From Kitasatospora sp. NBC_00458 (GTDB lineage Bacteria > Actinomycetota > Actinomycetes > Streptomycetales > Streptomycetaceae), in contig NZ_CP107904.1 of the NCBI RefSeq assembly GCF_036013975.1, positions 4,899,001-4,963,000 of the forward strand: 64,000 nt of DNA, in the 5' to 3' direction. The position numbers were made by a program, and so were the translations under genes. Each line of letters opens with the position of its first letter. The first letter of the stretch is position 1. The notes below the pieces were generated by a model. The model saw only the letters and a list, made by a program, of their open reading frames with translations, was not told the origin of the DNA and searched no databases. Positions 18,041 through 25,067 of this stretch are shown in pieces.

Positions 18041-19075
18041 GTGGGGGTGGCGAACATGGCGCGTCGGTACGGCGGTTCGGGAGGCGGCCCGAGAGGCGGC
18101 CCGAGAGGCGGCCCGAGAGGCGGCGGCGGACGGCGGCCCGGCGGCGGAGGGGGCTGTCTGAGCGCCCTCCTCCTGCTGGTCTTCTTCACGGTGCCGGGCT
18201 ACCTGCTCGCCCTGCCCGTCCTGATCCCCGCCGTCATGAAGAGCCAGACACCGCCGCTGCACACCACCCCCGCCCAGGTGGCGCTCCTGGTCGGCGCCGC
18301 CTACCTGGTCGCCCTGCTGCTCGACTGGCAGGCCGGCCGGGGCCGTCGCGCCGCGCCCTGGGTGGTGCCCGCCCGGGCGGCCGCCCTGACCGGGCTCTCC
18401 GCGCTGGTGGCCTTCCTGGTCGGCGAGTTCCTCGCACCCCGGGTCCTCGGCGAACAGACCGGAGCCGGGGCCGACGCGTCCGCCCTCCAGTGCGTCGTGG
18501 TCGGCGCGGTCGCCTGGGTCTGGCGGCTGCGCGTCCGCTCCTGGGCGGACGCCGCACCGGACCGGTACCGGACCCCGCCGCGCCGCACCGGTACCCGGCC
18601 CGGGGCCCGTACCCGCACCGTCGCCCGACCGGGCGCCGGGGAGGTGTGGGTGGCGATGGTGCCGTTCCGCGACCGGGCGGAGGCGGCGCGGCACTACTGC
18701 GTGATCCTCCAGGCCCGGGAGGGGTACGCGGAGGTCCTGCAGATCACCAGCAAGGACAAGGACCACCGCGACGACTACATCCGGATGGAGAACGAGGGCT
18801 GGAACCGCACCGGCAAGCAGTCCTGGATCGAGGTCGGGATGGTGCCGCGCCGGGTGCCGTACGAGAGCTTCCTCTCGGACCACCCGCAGGGCCCGTGCCC
18901 GCCGCGGATCTGGCGGGAGATCCAGCGCCGTCAGGCCGCCCTCGGGCCCGGCGGCCCGCCCCGGCAGCGGCCGCCGGGCGGTGCCTCCGGCGGCCCGTCG
19001 GGCGGTCCGTCCGGCGGCTCCTCGGGGCCCGGCCGGCGCCGTCCGCCGAACTCGGGGCGCGGGCGCCAGTCCTGA
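18041..19075 (+). CDS. Gly/Arg-rich membrane protein of unknown function
   Basis: A 344-residue protein. The N-terminus has four tandem copies of a 12-bp unit encoding GGPR-type repeats (about 18080-18125). Hydrophobic segments follow: one or two around the LLLLVFFTVPGYLLALPVLI region, another near VALLVGAAYLVALLLDW, and a third near LTGLSALVAFLVGEFL. A soluble C-terminal domain (about residues 195-300) has MVPFRDRAEAARHYCVIL and a QITSKDKDHRDDY segment, ending in another Gly/Pro/Ser tail. The GTG at 18041 has GGGAGGA 6 nt upstream; ATG at 18056 is the alternative. No family is recognised. Confidence 0.7.
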   Translation: MGVANMARRYGGSGGGPRGGPRGGPRGGGGRRPGGGGGCLSALLLLVFFTVPGYLLALPVLIPAVMKSQTPPLHTTPAQVALLVGAAYLVALLLDWQAGRGRRAAPWVVPARAAALTGLSALVAFLVGEFLAPRVLGEQTGAGADASALQCVVVGAVAWVWRLRVRSWADAAPDRYRTPPRRTGTRPGARTRTVARPGAGEVWVAMVPFRDRAEAARHYCVILQAREGYAEVLQITSKDKDHRDDYIRMENEGWNRTGKQSWIEVGMVPRRVPYESFLSDHPQGPCPPRIWREIQRRQAALGPGGPPRQRPPGGASGGPSGGPSGGSSGPGRRRPPNSGRGRQS

Positions 19076-19099
19076 GCCCCGCACCGGGCCGGTGCCCGC

Positions 19100-19570
19100 T
19101 CAGTTCCAGGTCGCACCGGCCGGCTCCTGGATGGTCGCGTTGATCCGGTTGAAGAAGTTGGTCAGCCCGACCATCAGGATGATCGCGGAGAGCTGCTCCT
19201 CGGTGAAGTGGTCCGCCGCCGCGTCCCAGACCGCGTCCGGCACGGCCTGGCCGGAGCGGTCGGCGATCCGGGTCGCGGCCTCGGTCAGCGCCAGGGCCGC
19301 GCGCTCCTCGTCGGTGAAGTACGGGGCCTCCCTCCAGGCGGCGACGGCGTGCAGCCGCTCGTCCGTCTCGCCGGCCTTCTTGGCGCCGGTGACGCCCGCG
19401 ACGACGCAGGCGCTGCACCCGTTGATCTGGCTGGCCCGCAGGTGGACGAGCTCCAGGAGGGTGTGCGGGACCCCGCCCTGGTACATCGCCTTGTAGATGT
19501 TCTGGATGCCCTTCATGGCGTCCGGCAGGACCATGGCGGGGTTCTTCATCCGGGCGGTGTGGGTGGTCAT
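19100..19570 (-). CDS. Carboxymuconolactone decarboxylase/AhpD-like protein (ECF41 partner)
   Basis: A 156-residue protein with the AhpD-like CxxC motif (GCSACV, about residues 51-56) and the downstream helix typical of this family. Members act as thiol-dependent peroxide-reducing or related redox proteins, usually oligomeric and cytosolic. It is divergently transcribed from the ECF sigma factor gene. Such genes are the COE (carboxymuconolactone decarboxylase/oxidoreductase/epimerase) partners that ECF41 sigma factors control. A matching ECF41-type promoter lies upstream, so control by the neighbouring sigma factor is well supported. Confidence 0.9.
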   Translation of the reverse strand: MTTHTARMKNPAMVLPDAMKGIQNIYKAMYQGGVPHTLLELVHLRASQINGCSACVVAGVTGAKKAGETDERLHAVAAWREAPYFTDEERAALALTEAATRIADRSGQAVPDAVWDAAADHFTEEQLSAIILMVGLTNFFNRINATIQEPAGATWN

Positions 19571-19639
19571 CTGATGGTCCTCCAGGTCGGGGGGCCCGCG
19601 TGTCCGTCACGCGGACCGGTTAACGTCCGTCAATGCACT

Positions 19640-19666
19640 GACGGATCCCGACGCGAGGATGTGACA
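19640..19666 (-). promoter_or_regulatory. ECF41-type promoter driving the AhpD-like gene
   Basis: On the minus strand, TGTCACA (19666-19660) and CGTC (19643-19640) are separated by exactly 16 nt, matching the described ECF41 consensus. The predicted start leaves a leader of about 60 nt. The -35 element abuts the sigma gene start codon. An inverted repeat TCCGTCA/TGACGGA (19626-19645) overlaps the -10 region. Confidence 0.75.
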
Positions 19667-19667
19667 G

Positions 19668-20558
19668 GTGAACGGGGACGATTTTCTGGCCGCGCGCTTC
19701 GAGGAGCACCGGCCCCATCTGAGGGCCGTGGCCTACCGGATGCTCGGCTCGCTCAGCGAGGCCGAGGACGCCGTGCAGGAGGCCTGGTTCAAGCTGGAGC
19801 GGGCCGACACGAGCGGGGTCGCCAACCTGGGCGGCTGGCTGACCACCGTGGTCGGCCGGGTCTGCCTGGACCTGCTGCGCGCACGGGTGGCCCGGCGCGA
19901 GGACCCGATGCAGGACCGGGACGGCCGGGAGGTCCGGCTGCCCGACCCGGTCATCGGCGGGGCGCAGGCGATCGACCCGGAGCACGAGATCCTGATGGCC
20001 GACTCGGTCGGCATCGCGCTGATGATCGTGCTGGAGACGCTGTCCCCGGCGGAGCGGCTCGCGTTCGTGCTGCACGACCTGTTCTCGGTGCCGTTCGACG
20101 AGATCGCGCCCGTCCTCGGCCGCACCTCCGCCTCCACCCGCCAGCTCGCCAGCCGTGCCCGCCGCCGCGTCCAGGGAGCGGCGCCCGCGCCCGACGCCGA
20201 CCTGGCCCTGCGGCGGGAGGTCGTGGAGGCCTTCCTGAGCGCCGCGCGCGGTGGGGACTTCGACGCGCTGCTCGCGATCCTCGACCCGGAGGTGGTGGCC
20301 CGCTCCGACGGCGGCGCGCTGCGGCCCGGCCTGGTCCGGCACGGGGCCACCGAGGTGGCTTCCGGGGCGAGCGCGTTCGGGGCCCGGTTCGCCGGGGAGT
20401 CCCGCCTGGTACTGGTCAACGGCGAGCCCGCCGTCGCCGTGTTCGCCGAGGGCCGCCCGGTCTCGCTCGCGGCGTTCACCGTCCGCGGCGGCCGGGTGGT
20501 CGCGATGGACATCTACACCGACCCGGAGCGCCTGGAGGCACTCGGCCTGACCGCCTGA
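19668..20558 (+). CDS. ECF41-like RNA polymerase sigma factor with SnoaL-like C-terminus
   Basis: A 296-residue protein with sigma-70 region 2 (about residues 10-80, AYRMLGSLSEAEDAVQEAW), region 4 (about 120-175, LSPAERLAFVLHDLFSVPF), and a C-terminal SnoaL-like domain (about 180-296). The fused C-terminal domain replaces a separate anti-sigma factor in ECF41-type and SigJ-type factors and modulates activity. The start is GTG at 19668, six bases after GATGTG-type purines, so initiation looks weak. It is divergent from the AhpD-like gene, the normal ECF41 arrangement. The inducing signal is unknown. Confidence 0.88.
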   Translation: MNGDDFLAARFEEHRPHLRAVAYRMLGSLSEAEDAVQEAWFKLERADTSGVANLGGWLTTVVGRVCLDLLRARVARREDPMQDRDGREVRLPDPVIGGAQAIDPEHEILMADSVGIALMIVLETLSPAERLAFVLHDLFSVPFDEIAPVLGRTSASTRQLASRARRRVQGAAPAPDADLALRREVVEAFLSAARGGDFDALLAILDPEVVARSDGGALRPGLVRHGATEVASGASAFGARFAGESRLVLVNGEPAVAVFAEGRPVSLAAFTVRGGRVVAMDIYTDPERLEALGLTA

Positions 20559-20570
20559 CGGCCGCGCCGC

Positions 20571-20602
20571 GACCGGGACGTCCCCGAGGGGGCGTCCCGG
20601 TC
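20571..20602. terminator. Hairpin between the convergent sigma factor and DUF397 genes
   Basis: A 15-bp stem (GACCGGGACG arm followed by C-rich sequence, one mismatch) with a 2-nt loop starts 13 nt after the sigma factor stop and 19 nt before the end of the DUF397 gene. It can serve both directions. Confidence 0.65.
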
Positions 20603-20620
20603 GGGACGGGCACGGGGAGG

Positions 20621-20812
20621 TCAGATGCCGCCGAACTCTCCGGCCCGGACGCTGTTCACGAAGGCCTGCCAGGCGGTGGGGGTGAAGGTGAGGTCGGGCC
20701 CGTCGGGGTCCTTGGAGTCCCGCACCCGTCCCGGGCTGGCGTCATCCACCTCGACGCAGGAGCCACCTTCGCCGTTGCTGTAGCTGCTCTTGCGCCAACG
20801 CGACGTGCCCAC
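20621..20812 (-). CDS. DUF397 small protein, downstream copy
   Basis: A 63-residue DUF397 protein. It has the WRKSSYSNGEGGSCVEV start, a DSKDPDGP centre and the WQAFVNSVRAGEF end typical of the family. DUF397 proteins are small acidic partners of XRE/DUF5753 regulators in streptomycetes (WhiJ-like systems), and some behave as antitoxin-like partners. The start is GTG at 20812. It is nearly identical in its body to the neighbouring copy, indicating recent duplication or gene conversion. It lies last in the XRE-DUF397-DUF397 run. Confidence 0.88.
   Translation of the reverse strand: MGTSRWRKSSYSNGEGGSCVEVDDASPGRVRDSKDPDGPDLTFTPTAWQAFVNSVRAGEFGGI
20625..20800 (-). repeat. Tandem duplication covering DUF397 copy A
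   Basis: A 176-bp segment matches 20841-21016 at a constant 216-bp offset with no gaps. Differences cluster near the gene start (Ser/Gly-rich segment) and the last codons, while the central about 110 bp differ at a single position. Confidence 0.85.
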
Positions 20813-20830
20813 AGGTGAACTCCTCAGCCC

Positions 20831-21031
20831 TCAGGGTTGGATGCTGCCGAACTCTCCGGCCCGGACGCTGTCGATGAAGGCCTGCCAGGCGGTGGGGGTG
20901 AAGGTGAGGTCGGGCCCGTCGGGGTCCTTGGAGTCCCGCACCCGCCCCGGGCTGGCGTCATCCACCTCGACGCAGGAGGCGCCGCTGCCACCGCTGTAGC
21001 TGCTCTTACGCCAACGGGTTTCTCTGGGCAT
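20831..21031 (-). CDS. DUF397 small protein, upstream copy
   Basis: A 66-residue DUF397 protein, SSYSGGSGASCVEVDDASPG in its first half. ATG at 21031 is chosen because GGAGGAG lies 7 nt upstream; another ATG at 21037 is too close to it. Its start overlaps the 3' end of the XRE/DUF5753 gene by 26 nt, indicating translational coupling. The C-terminal half is identical in sequence to the downstream copy apart from a few residues (IDSVRAGEFGSIQP against VNSVRAGEFGGI). Confidence 0.88.
   Translation of the reverse strand: MPRETRWRKSSYSGGSGASCVEVDDASPGRVRDSKDPDGPDLTFTPTAWQAFIDSVRAGEFGSIQP
20841..21016 (-). repeat. Tandem duplication covering DUF397 copy B
   Basis: Partner of 20625-20800. The repeat ends inside the 3' end of the XRE/DUF5753 gene, so the duplication began at or just beyond the gene boundary. 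Confidence 0.85.
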
Positions 21032-21866
21032 TCTCATGCTCCTCCGCCGCCGACAGGATCAGAGCCAGGGACGCCTCCGGCGACAGTGCGACGGCCCGCA
21101 AGAGATCGTAGGCTCGCTCGCACTTGCCCACCAACTCAGTATCGTCGAGGAGTTGACCTGCATGCGGGCCTTCGCTATAGGCGATCGGCGGCGCGTCCCG
21201 GAACGTCATCAGGCACAAGAGGCCTTCCAGTAGCGCGTGGGCGCCCGCCTCAAAGGTCACCACTTGGACGACCATCCGCCGCCTGTTGATCAGGTCTGCG
21301 ATGTGGCGGAGCTGCTCTGCCATGATCGCCCGACTTCCGACGACACGACGGAGGACGGCTTCGTCCAGGATGTACCACAACTTCGTGCCTGTTAGGGCAG
21401 TGACGGCTTGAGCCCGTTCCATCCGTGCCGAGACGAGTTCGTCCAATTCCCCTTCGGTGCGGAGCGGCTCGGCGCCGAGGAAGACAGCCCTGGCGTACTC
21501 GGGAGTCTGGAGCACACCGGGCACGATGAGCGCGGCGAACTCGCTGATGGTCACAGCGTTCTGCTCGTGTGCCGCGGCGTGTTTGAAGTAGTCGGGGAAT
21601 CGCGAGAACTCCAGCAGGTCATGCAGCCTCTCCAACACGCCACCTGTTGAGAGTGCCTCATCGATTCTGATCGACAGGTCCAGCTTGGGGACTCGGGCAG
21701 CCGTTTCCAATAGTCCGATATACCCACCGGTGACGAAGGTCATCAACCCCAACTTCTCCTGGGAGATCCGCGGGGTGGCGGATTCTCTCACCCTCTTCAG
21801 CTCGGAGGCGTAGAACTCCCGCGGTGACTTCCCCGGAGGCAGGATCTTCTCCCTGTCCTTGGCCAT
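21006..21866 (-). CDS. XRE-family regulator with DUF5753 domain
   Basis: A 286-residue protein with an N-terminal XRE helix-turn-helix (about residues 14-75, ISQEKLGLMTFVTGGYIGLL) and a DUF5753 domain (about 95-275, PGVLQTPEYARAVF and the late YSEGPHAGQL). This class includes WhiJ-like developmental regulators that pair with DUF397 proteins. ATG at 21866 has AGGAGG 6 nt upstream and is preferred to the longer frame. The gene has noticeably lower G/C at third positions than its neighbours, as many members of this accessory family do. Two DUF397 genes follow in the same direction. Confidence 0.9.
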   Translation of the reverse strand: MAKDREKILPPGKSPREFYASELKRVRESATPRISQEKLGLMTFVTGGYIGLLETAARVPKLDLSIRIDEALSTGGVLERLHDLLEFSRFPDYFKHAAAHEQNAVTISEFAALIVPGVLQTPEYARAVFLGAEPLRTEGELDELVSARMERAQAVTALTGTKLWYILDEAVLRRVVGSRAIMAEQLRHIADLINRRRMVVQVVTFEAGAHALLEGLLCLMTFRDAPPIAYSEGPHAGQLLDDTELVGKCERAYDLLRAVALSPEASLALILSAAEEHENAQRNPLA

Positions 21867-21979
21867 CGAGGACCTCCTTCTAACAAATAACAGGTAGTCA
21901 CTTTCCCGCTTCTCAGCGTAGTCGTGATCCTGCTTTCCTGGAGGGGCAATCGTGGAATTCACCGAAAGGCGCAACTCCC

Positions 21980-22348
21980 ATGTCCTCCAGGCTCAGAAAC
22001 ATCACCGCCGACGACCGCCGTGAGGCGGCCGAGGCCCTCGGCGACCTCAAGGCGACCCTCGCCGCCGCCGGAACGGCTCTCCCCTCCACGGGGATCGACT
22101 GGAACTGCGCCTCCGTCACCGGGGTCGTCCTGATCGACCTGGGTGCCGCGCCGACCTCCGTCGTCCTCAAGCTCGTCGATGTGATCCGCGACGGTGTCCG
22201 CGCCCGCCGGGAGCAGAGCGAGCGGAAGTCCTGGCGGCCCTCCTCCGGTCTTCCCGTCACCCTCAACACGGCCGGCGGCGTCCCGCTGGCGGCCGAAGTC
22301 GTCGCCGTCACCGGCCGGTTGGTGACCGTCCGCCTCGCCGCCAAGTGA
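21980..22348 (+). CDS. Hypothetical protein, 122 residues
   Basis: A soluble protein with no recognised domain. An N-terminal Ala/Glu-rich helical half (residues 8-30, DDRREAAEALGDLKATLAAA) leads into a charged middle (RARREQSERKS). A C-terminal beta-rich part ends GRLVTVRLAAK. It starts at ATG 21980, and no clear ribosome binding site is visible. It is divergent from the XRE/DUF5753 gene with about 110 bp between, and is followed in the same direction by two more small genes. Its place beside WhiJ-like genes suggests an accessory partner, without direct evidence. Confidence 0.6.
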   Translation: MSSRLRNITADDRREAAEALGDLKATLAAAGTALPSTGIDWNCASVTGVVLIDLGAAPTSVVLKLVDVIRDGVRARREQSERKSWRPSSGLPVTLNTAGGVPLAAEVVAVTGRLVTVRLAAK

Positions 22349-22370
22349 TCCCGGAAGCGAATCGCACCAC

Positions 22371-22586
22371 ATGACCATCGAACCGATCCCCACCCTGGCC
22401 ACCCCCGTGCGCGGTCAGCTCGTCCACGACCGCCGGACCCGCCGTACCGGCGTCTACATGGACACCGTCGGGGGCCGCCTCTACCTCCGCCCGGTCGGCG
22501 GCGGCATCGAGTGGACCACCCGCCCCGAGTACGTCGGCCCCCCGTCGCCCGGCATCCCGCCGGACCCGGGGCGCCGGGCCGGATGA
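22371..22586 (+). CDS. Hypothetical protein, 71 residues
   Basis: A small protein with a beta-rich core, RTGVYMDTVGGRLYLRPVGG and EWTTRPEYV, and a Pro/Gly-rich tail. Short proteins of this pattern occur next to DUF397/XRE modules in streptomycetes, but no function is known. It lies 22 nt after the preceding gene, and its stop overlaps the next start codon by 4 nt (ATGA), showing coupled translation. Confidence 0.65.
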   Translation: MTIEPIPTLATPVRGQLVHDRRTRRTGVYMDTVGGRLYLRPVGGGIEWTTRPEYVGPPSPGIPPDPGRRAG

Positions 22587-22798
22587 GCCGCCCGCCCCGT
22601 GTGCTCCTGATCGCCGCTTCGGCCGCCTCCGTGGCGGCCGGCACGGCGCTCGCCGCGCTCGCCGGCCATTCGGTCCGCCGCCATGGTCCCGGTGCGGCCA
22701 ACCTGCTCTTCCTCCTGGTGCTCTGCGCGGGCACCCTGGTGGCCAACTCCGCTCTGAGCTGCGTGATCCAGCGCTACTGGGCGGCCCGCCGACGCTGA
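22583..22798 (+). CDS. Small two-helix membrane protein
   Basis: A 71-residue protein with two hydrophobic segments (about residues 6-25 and 39-60) separated by HSVRRHGPG and ending in a basic RYWAARRR tail. The start overlaps the preceding stop (ATGA). It is last in the run of three small plus-strand genes and is followed by hairpin H1. No family is recognised. Confidence 0.65.
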   Translation: MSRPPRVLLIAASAASVAAGTALAALAGHSVRRHGPGAANLLFLLVLCAGTLVANSALSCVIQRYWAARRR

Positions 22799-22805
22799 CG
22801 CCTCC

Positions 22806-22838
22806 GCACGAGAAGTCGGCCCGTCCGACTTCTCGTGC
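22806..22838 (+). repeat. Hairpin H1 of the AAGTCGG family
   Basis: Perfect 14-bp arms (GCACGAGAAGTCGG) around the loop CCCGT. It sits between the small membrane protein gene and a GNAT gene and could terminate the former. The core AAGTCGG...CCGACTT recurs in four other hairpins in this window. Confidence 0.8.
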
Positions 22839-22887
22839 AGCCGCCGGGCGCGAAAAGGCGTGGCGGCCCCGGCGACCGGCCGCCACG

Positions 22888-23364
22888 ATGACGGGCGTGA
22901 CCAGGATCCGCACCGCCACCACGGACGACGCCGCCCTGCTCGCGGGCCTGAACGAAGCGGTTCACGACCTGCACGTCCGGCACCGGCCGGACCTCTTCCT
23001 CGCCGCCCCGGAGGCGGAGGCCGCCTTCGCGGAGCGCCTCGCGGACCCGTCCGTCACCGTCCTCATCGCGGCCGGGGACGACGGCGAGGCCGTCGGATAC
23101 GCGCTCGCCCGGGTCGTCCAGTGGCCGGGCGGTCCGTTCACGGGTCCGGACGAGGTCGCCGTCCTCGACCAGCTGGCGGTCTCGCCCGCCGCGGCGCGCA
23201 CCGGGGTCGGTTCGGCGCTGCTGGAGGCCGTCCGCGCGGCGGGGCGCGACGCCGGGTGCCGCCGCCTGGTCACCAACGTCTGGGACTTCAACGAGGACGC
23301 GCGTGCCTTCTACCGGGCCTCCGGCCTCCGCCCGATGAACCGCATGCTGGACCAGCTCCTCTGA
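22888..23364 (+). CDS. GNAT-family N-acetyltransferase
   Basis: A 158-residue protein with the GNAT fold: beta-strand RIRTATTDDAALL at the start, motif A around DQLAVSPAAARTGVGSALLE (acetyl-CoA-binding R/Q-x-x-G-x-G/A like segment RTGVGS) and a terminal FYRASGLRPMNRML segment. The substrate is unknown. The start is ATG 22888, with GTG 22897 as an alternative; neither has a strong ribosome binding site. It lies between hairpins H1 and H2. Confidence 0.85.
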   Translation: MTGVTRIRTATTDDAALLAGLNEAVHDLHVRHRPDLFLAAPEAEAAFAERLADPSVTVLIAAGDDGEAVGYALARVVQWPGGPFTGPDEVAVLDQLAVSPAAARTGVGSALLEAVRAAGRDAGCRRLVTNVWDFNEDARAFYRASGLRPMNRMLDQLL

Positions 23365-23387
23365 ACGCGCACGCCGCCCCCGCCTCC

Positions 23388-23420
23388 GCGCGAGAAGTCG
23401 GCCCGTCCGACTTCTCGCGC
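23388..23420 (+). repeat. Hairpin H2 of the AAGTCGG family
   Basis: Perfect 14-bp arms (GCGCGAGAAGTCGG) around CCCGT, 33 nt in all. It is identical to H1 except for one A-T to G-C pair change at the same stem position, a compensated change. The same CGCCTCCGC precedes both. It lies between the convergent GNAT and phosphotransferase genes. Confidence 0.8.
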
Positions 23421-23485
23421 AAGGGGACGTATCCGGGCCCGACCCGCTGAGGCGGTGAGACCACGGTCGGCGGGCGGGCCTCCGG

Positions 23486-24016
23486 TCACCGGACGTGTGC
23501 GGCGATGGTCCTCGCGCACTCCATCGACTCGGCGTGCGCGGTGTCCACCTCCAGGTCGTAGCGCACGCCCCGGTGGACCGCGTCCGCCTGGGAGGCGGCC
23601 ATCCCGATGGTCCGGTCGCCCCTTGCCACCTCGCGGCCCGCGGCCACCGCGCCGTCGCACCGGACGCCGACCCACAGCACGCGCAGCCCGCCCAGGGCCT
23701 TCCGCCACCGCTGCTGCGAGTCCGGTCCGCCGAGGAAGACCTCGTCGACGATGACCCGGGCGCCCGCGCGGGCCATCGCGGCGATCCCCTCGATCCACGC
23801 CGCTTCCAGCGTGCGGAACTCCGGCCCGACGGTCACCTCACCGTCCGGGGCGAACCCGATGCCGCCGTCCGCCGTCTGCATGGAGGCGGGCATCGCCTCG
23901 ACCAGCGTGTCCGTCCCGAGGGCCAGCCACGGGTCCGGGAGGACCGCCTGGAGGCAGCGTGCGATCCCGGACTTCCCCGAGCTGGAACCACCGTTGAGAA
24001 CGATCACCTGTGTCAT
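23486..24016 (-). CDS. cpt: Chloramphenicol O-phosphotransferase homologue
   Basis: A 176-residue protein with the P-loop GGSSSGKS near residue 10 and the LGTDTLVEAMP segment, whose Asp corresponds to the catalytic base of the Streptomyces venezuelae enzyme. Later segments VIVDEVFLGG and VLWVGVRCDGAVAAGRE also match that enzyme closely. The family phosphorylates the primary hydroxyl of chloramphenicol with ATP and gives producers self-resistance. No chloramphenicol pathway gene is visible here. ATG at 24016 is preferred over GTG at 24019. It stands between hairpins H2 and H3. Confidence 0.85.
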   Translation of the reverse strand: MTQVIVLNGGSSSGKSGIARCLQAVLPDPWLALGTDTLVEAMPASMQTADGGIGFAPDGEVTVGPEFRTLEAAWIEGIAAMARAGARVIVDEVFLGGPDSQQRWRKALGGLRVLWVGVRCDGAVAAGREVARGDRTIGMAASQADAVHRGVRYDLEVDTAHAESMECARTIAAHVR

Positions 24017-24149
24017 CACGGCGCCACCGTAGAGGCGCCGGGTCCGTACCCGAAACGGATTTCCGCGCCCCCGGTGCCACCCGCCGCCACCCGCGACCGC
24101 CCGGTGGTCTTTCCCGTCACGGCACCGGCGCCGCTCGCGACCTCGCCCT

Positions 24150-24188
24150 CCTGCGCAGGAAGTCGGACCATTTGACTTCCTGCGCAGG
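24150..24188 (-). repeat. Hairpin H3 of the AAGTCGG family
   Basis: Perfect 15-bp arms (CCTGCGCAGGAAGTC) around 9 nt. The inner core deviates from H1 and H2: GGACCATTT replaces GGCCCGTCC. It lies downstream of the zinc-ribbon/SHOCT gene on the minus strand and can serve as its terminator. Confidence 0.75.
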
Positions 24189-24253
24189 CACTTCGCAGGG
24201 CCTCCAGCCGAGGCGATGCGTGGGTGCGTCGGGTGTGCCAGGACTCGGCGGGC

Positions 24254-24757
24254 TCAGATGCTCCGGATGATTTGCTCGCGTTGGGCATGGAACTCAGCGT
24301 CGCTGATGAGGCCTTGGTCTAGCAGTGCCTGGAGCTCGCGGAGCCTGGCCGCCCGGTCGACAGGTTGGTGCGGCGGTGGCGCCGTCGGCATGCCCTGCTG
24401 GTACGGGGGAGGCCCGGTGGGCGGACCGGGGTGAGGCGGCGGAGCCGGGTACTGGTGCGGAGCCGGGTACTGGGGTGCCTGACCGTAGTGTGGCCCGGGA
24501 TGCTGAGGAGGTCCGGGGTAGGGCGGAGGCCCGGGATAGGGCTGGACGTTGACCTGGACGTTCTGCTGAACGTCTGCGGCGTTCTCGTGGAGCATCATCA
24601 GGTGGCCGCACGCTCGGCACTTCCGGGCAACCAGTTCGGAGATACCGAACGTCATGGAGGCTGCTCCGGCCCGGCCGGCCGCCCGTCCCATGTTCCCGGC
24701 TACCGAGCCGGTGCACTTCGAGCAGTTCTGGCAGCCGGTCTGGACCCTCTTCGCCAT
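24254..24757 (-). CDS. Zinc-ribbon and SHOCT domain protein
   Basis: A 167-residue protein. The N-terminal half has cysteine pairs CQNCSKC (residues 9-15) and CRACGH (about 48-53), suggesting a zinc-binding site. The middle is a long Pro/Tyr/Gly/His-rich linker (about residues 70-130) of repeated YPGPP- and YPAP-like units. The last about 30 residues form a SHOCT domain (LRELQALLDQGLISDAEF), a short helical oligomerisation module. No enzyme function is visible. Hairpin H3 follows. Confidence 0.8.
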   Translation of the reverse strand: MAKRVQTGCQNCSKCTGSVAGNMGRAAGRAGAASMTFGISELVARKCRACGHLMMLHENAADVQQNVQVNVQPYPGPPPYPGPPQHPGPHYGQAPQYPAPHQYPAPPPHPGPPTGPPPYQQGMPTAPPPHQPVDRAARLRELQALLDQGLISDAEFHAQREQIIRSI

Positions 24758-25067
24758 GGCGATTCCCGTCCCCTTGAGAGTGTGGAAATTCTAGCCGTCC
24801 CGGCCGGACCACGCGGCGGAATGCCTTGGGCGTGGTGGGGCGATGTGTGATCGGTCCGGTCAGGGGAGCGAATCCGTCGGACTGTACGACTGGCGAGCTT
24901 CGTTCGCGACCGGGTGGAGGGGTGGTGGCGCAGGCGGTCGGATCGGCCGCGTTCCTGTTCAACAGCCCTTTAGGGGTAGGCGGATGAGACTCCCGACCGG
25001 CAAAGGTTCGCATGGCAGACTGTTCGACTGACGGTCCGTTCGGTCGGATCGGACGGAGGGGCGAGGC
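24758..25067. other. Divergent intergenic region before the kinase gene
   Basis: About 310 bp between the zinc-ribbon/SHOCT gene and the kinase gene. Repeated GGTCGGATCGG-like words occur near 24930 and 25040. A 62-codon open frame at 24843 has no coding bias or ribosome binding site and is not called. No other element is recognised. Confidence 0.4.

Noticed and set aside
24843..25031. 62-codon gene before the kinase
   Set aside because: No ribosome binding site, no coding bias and no recognisable sequence.
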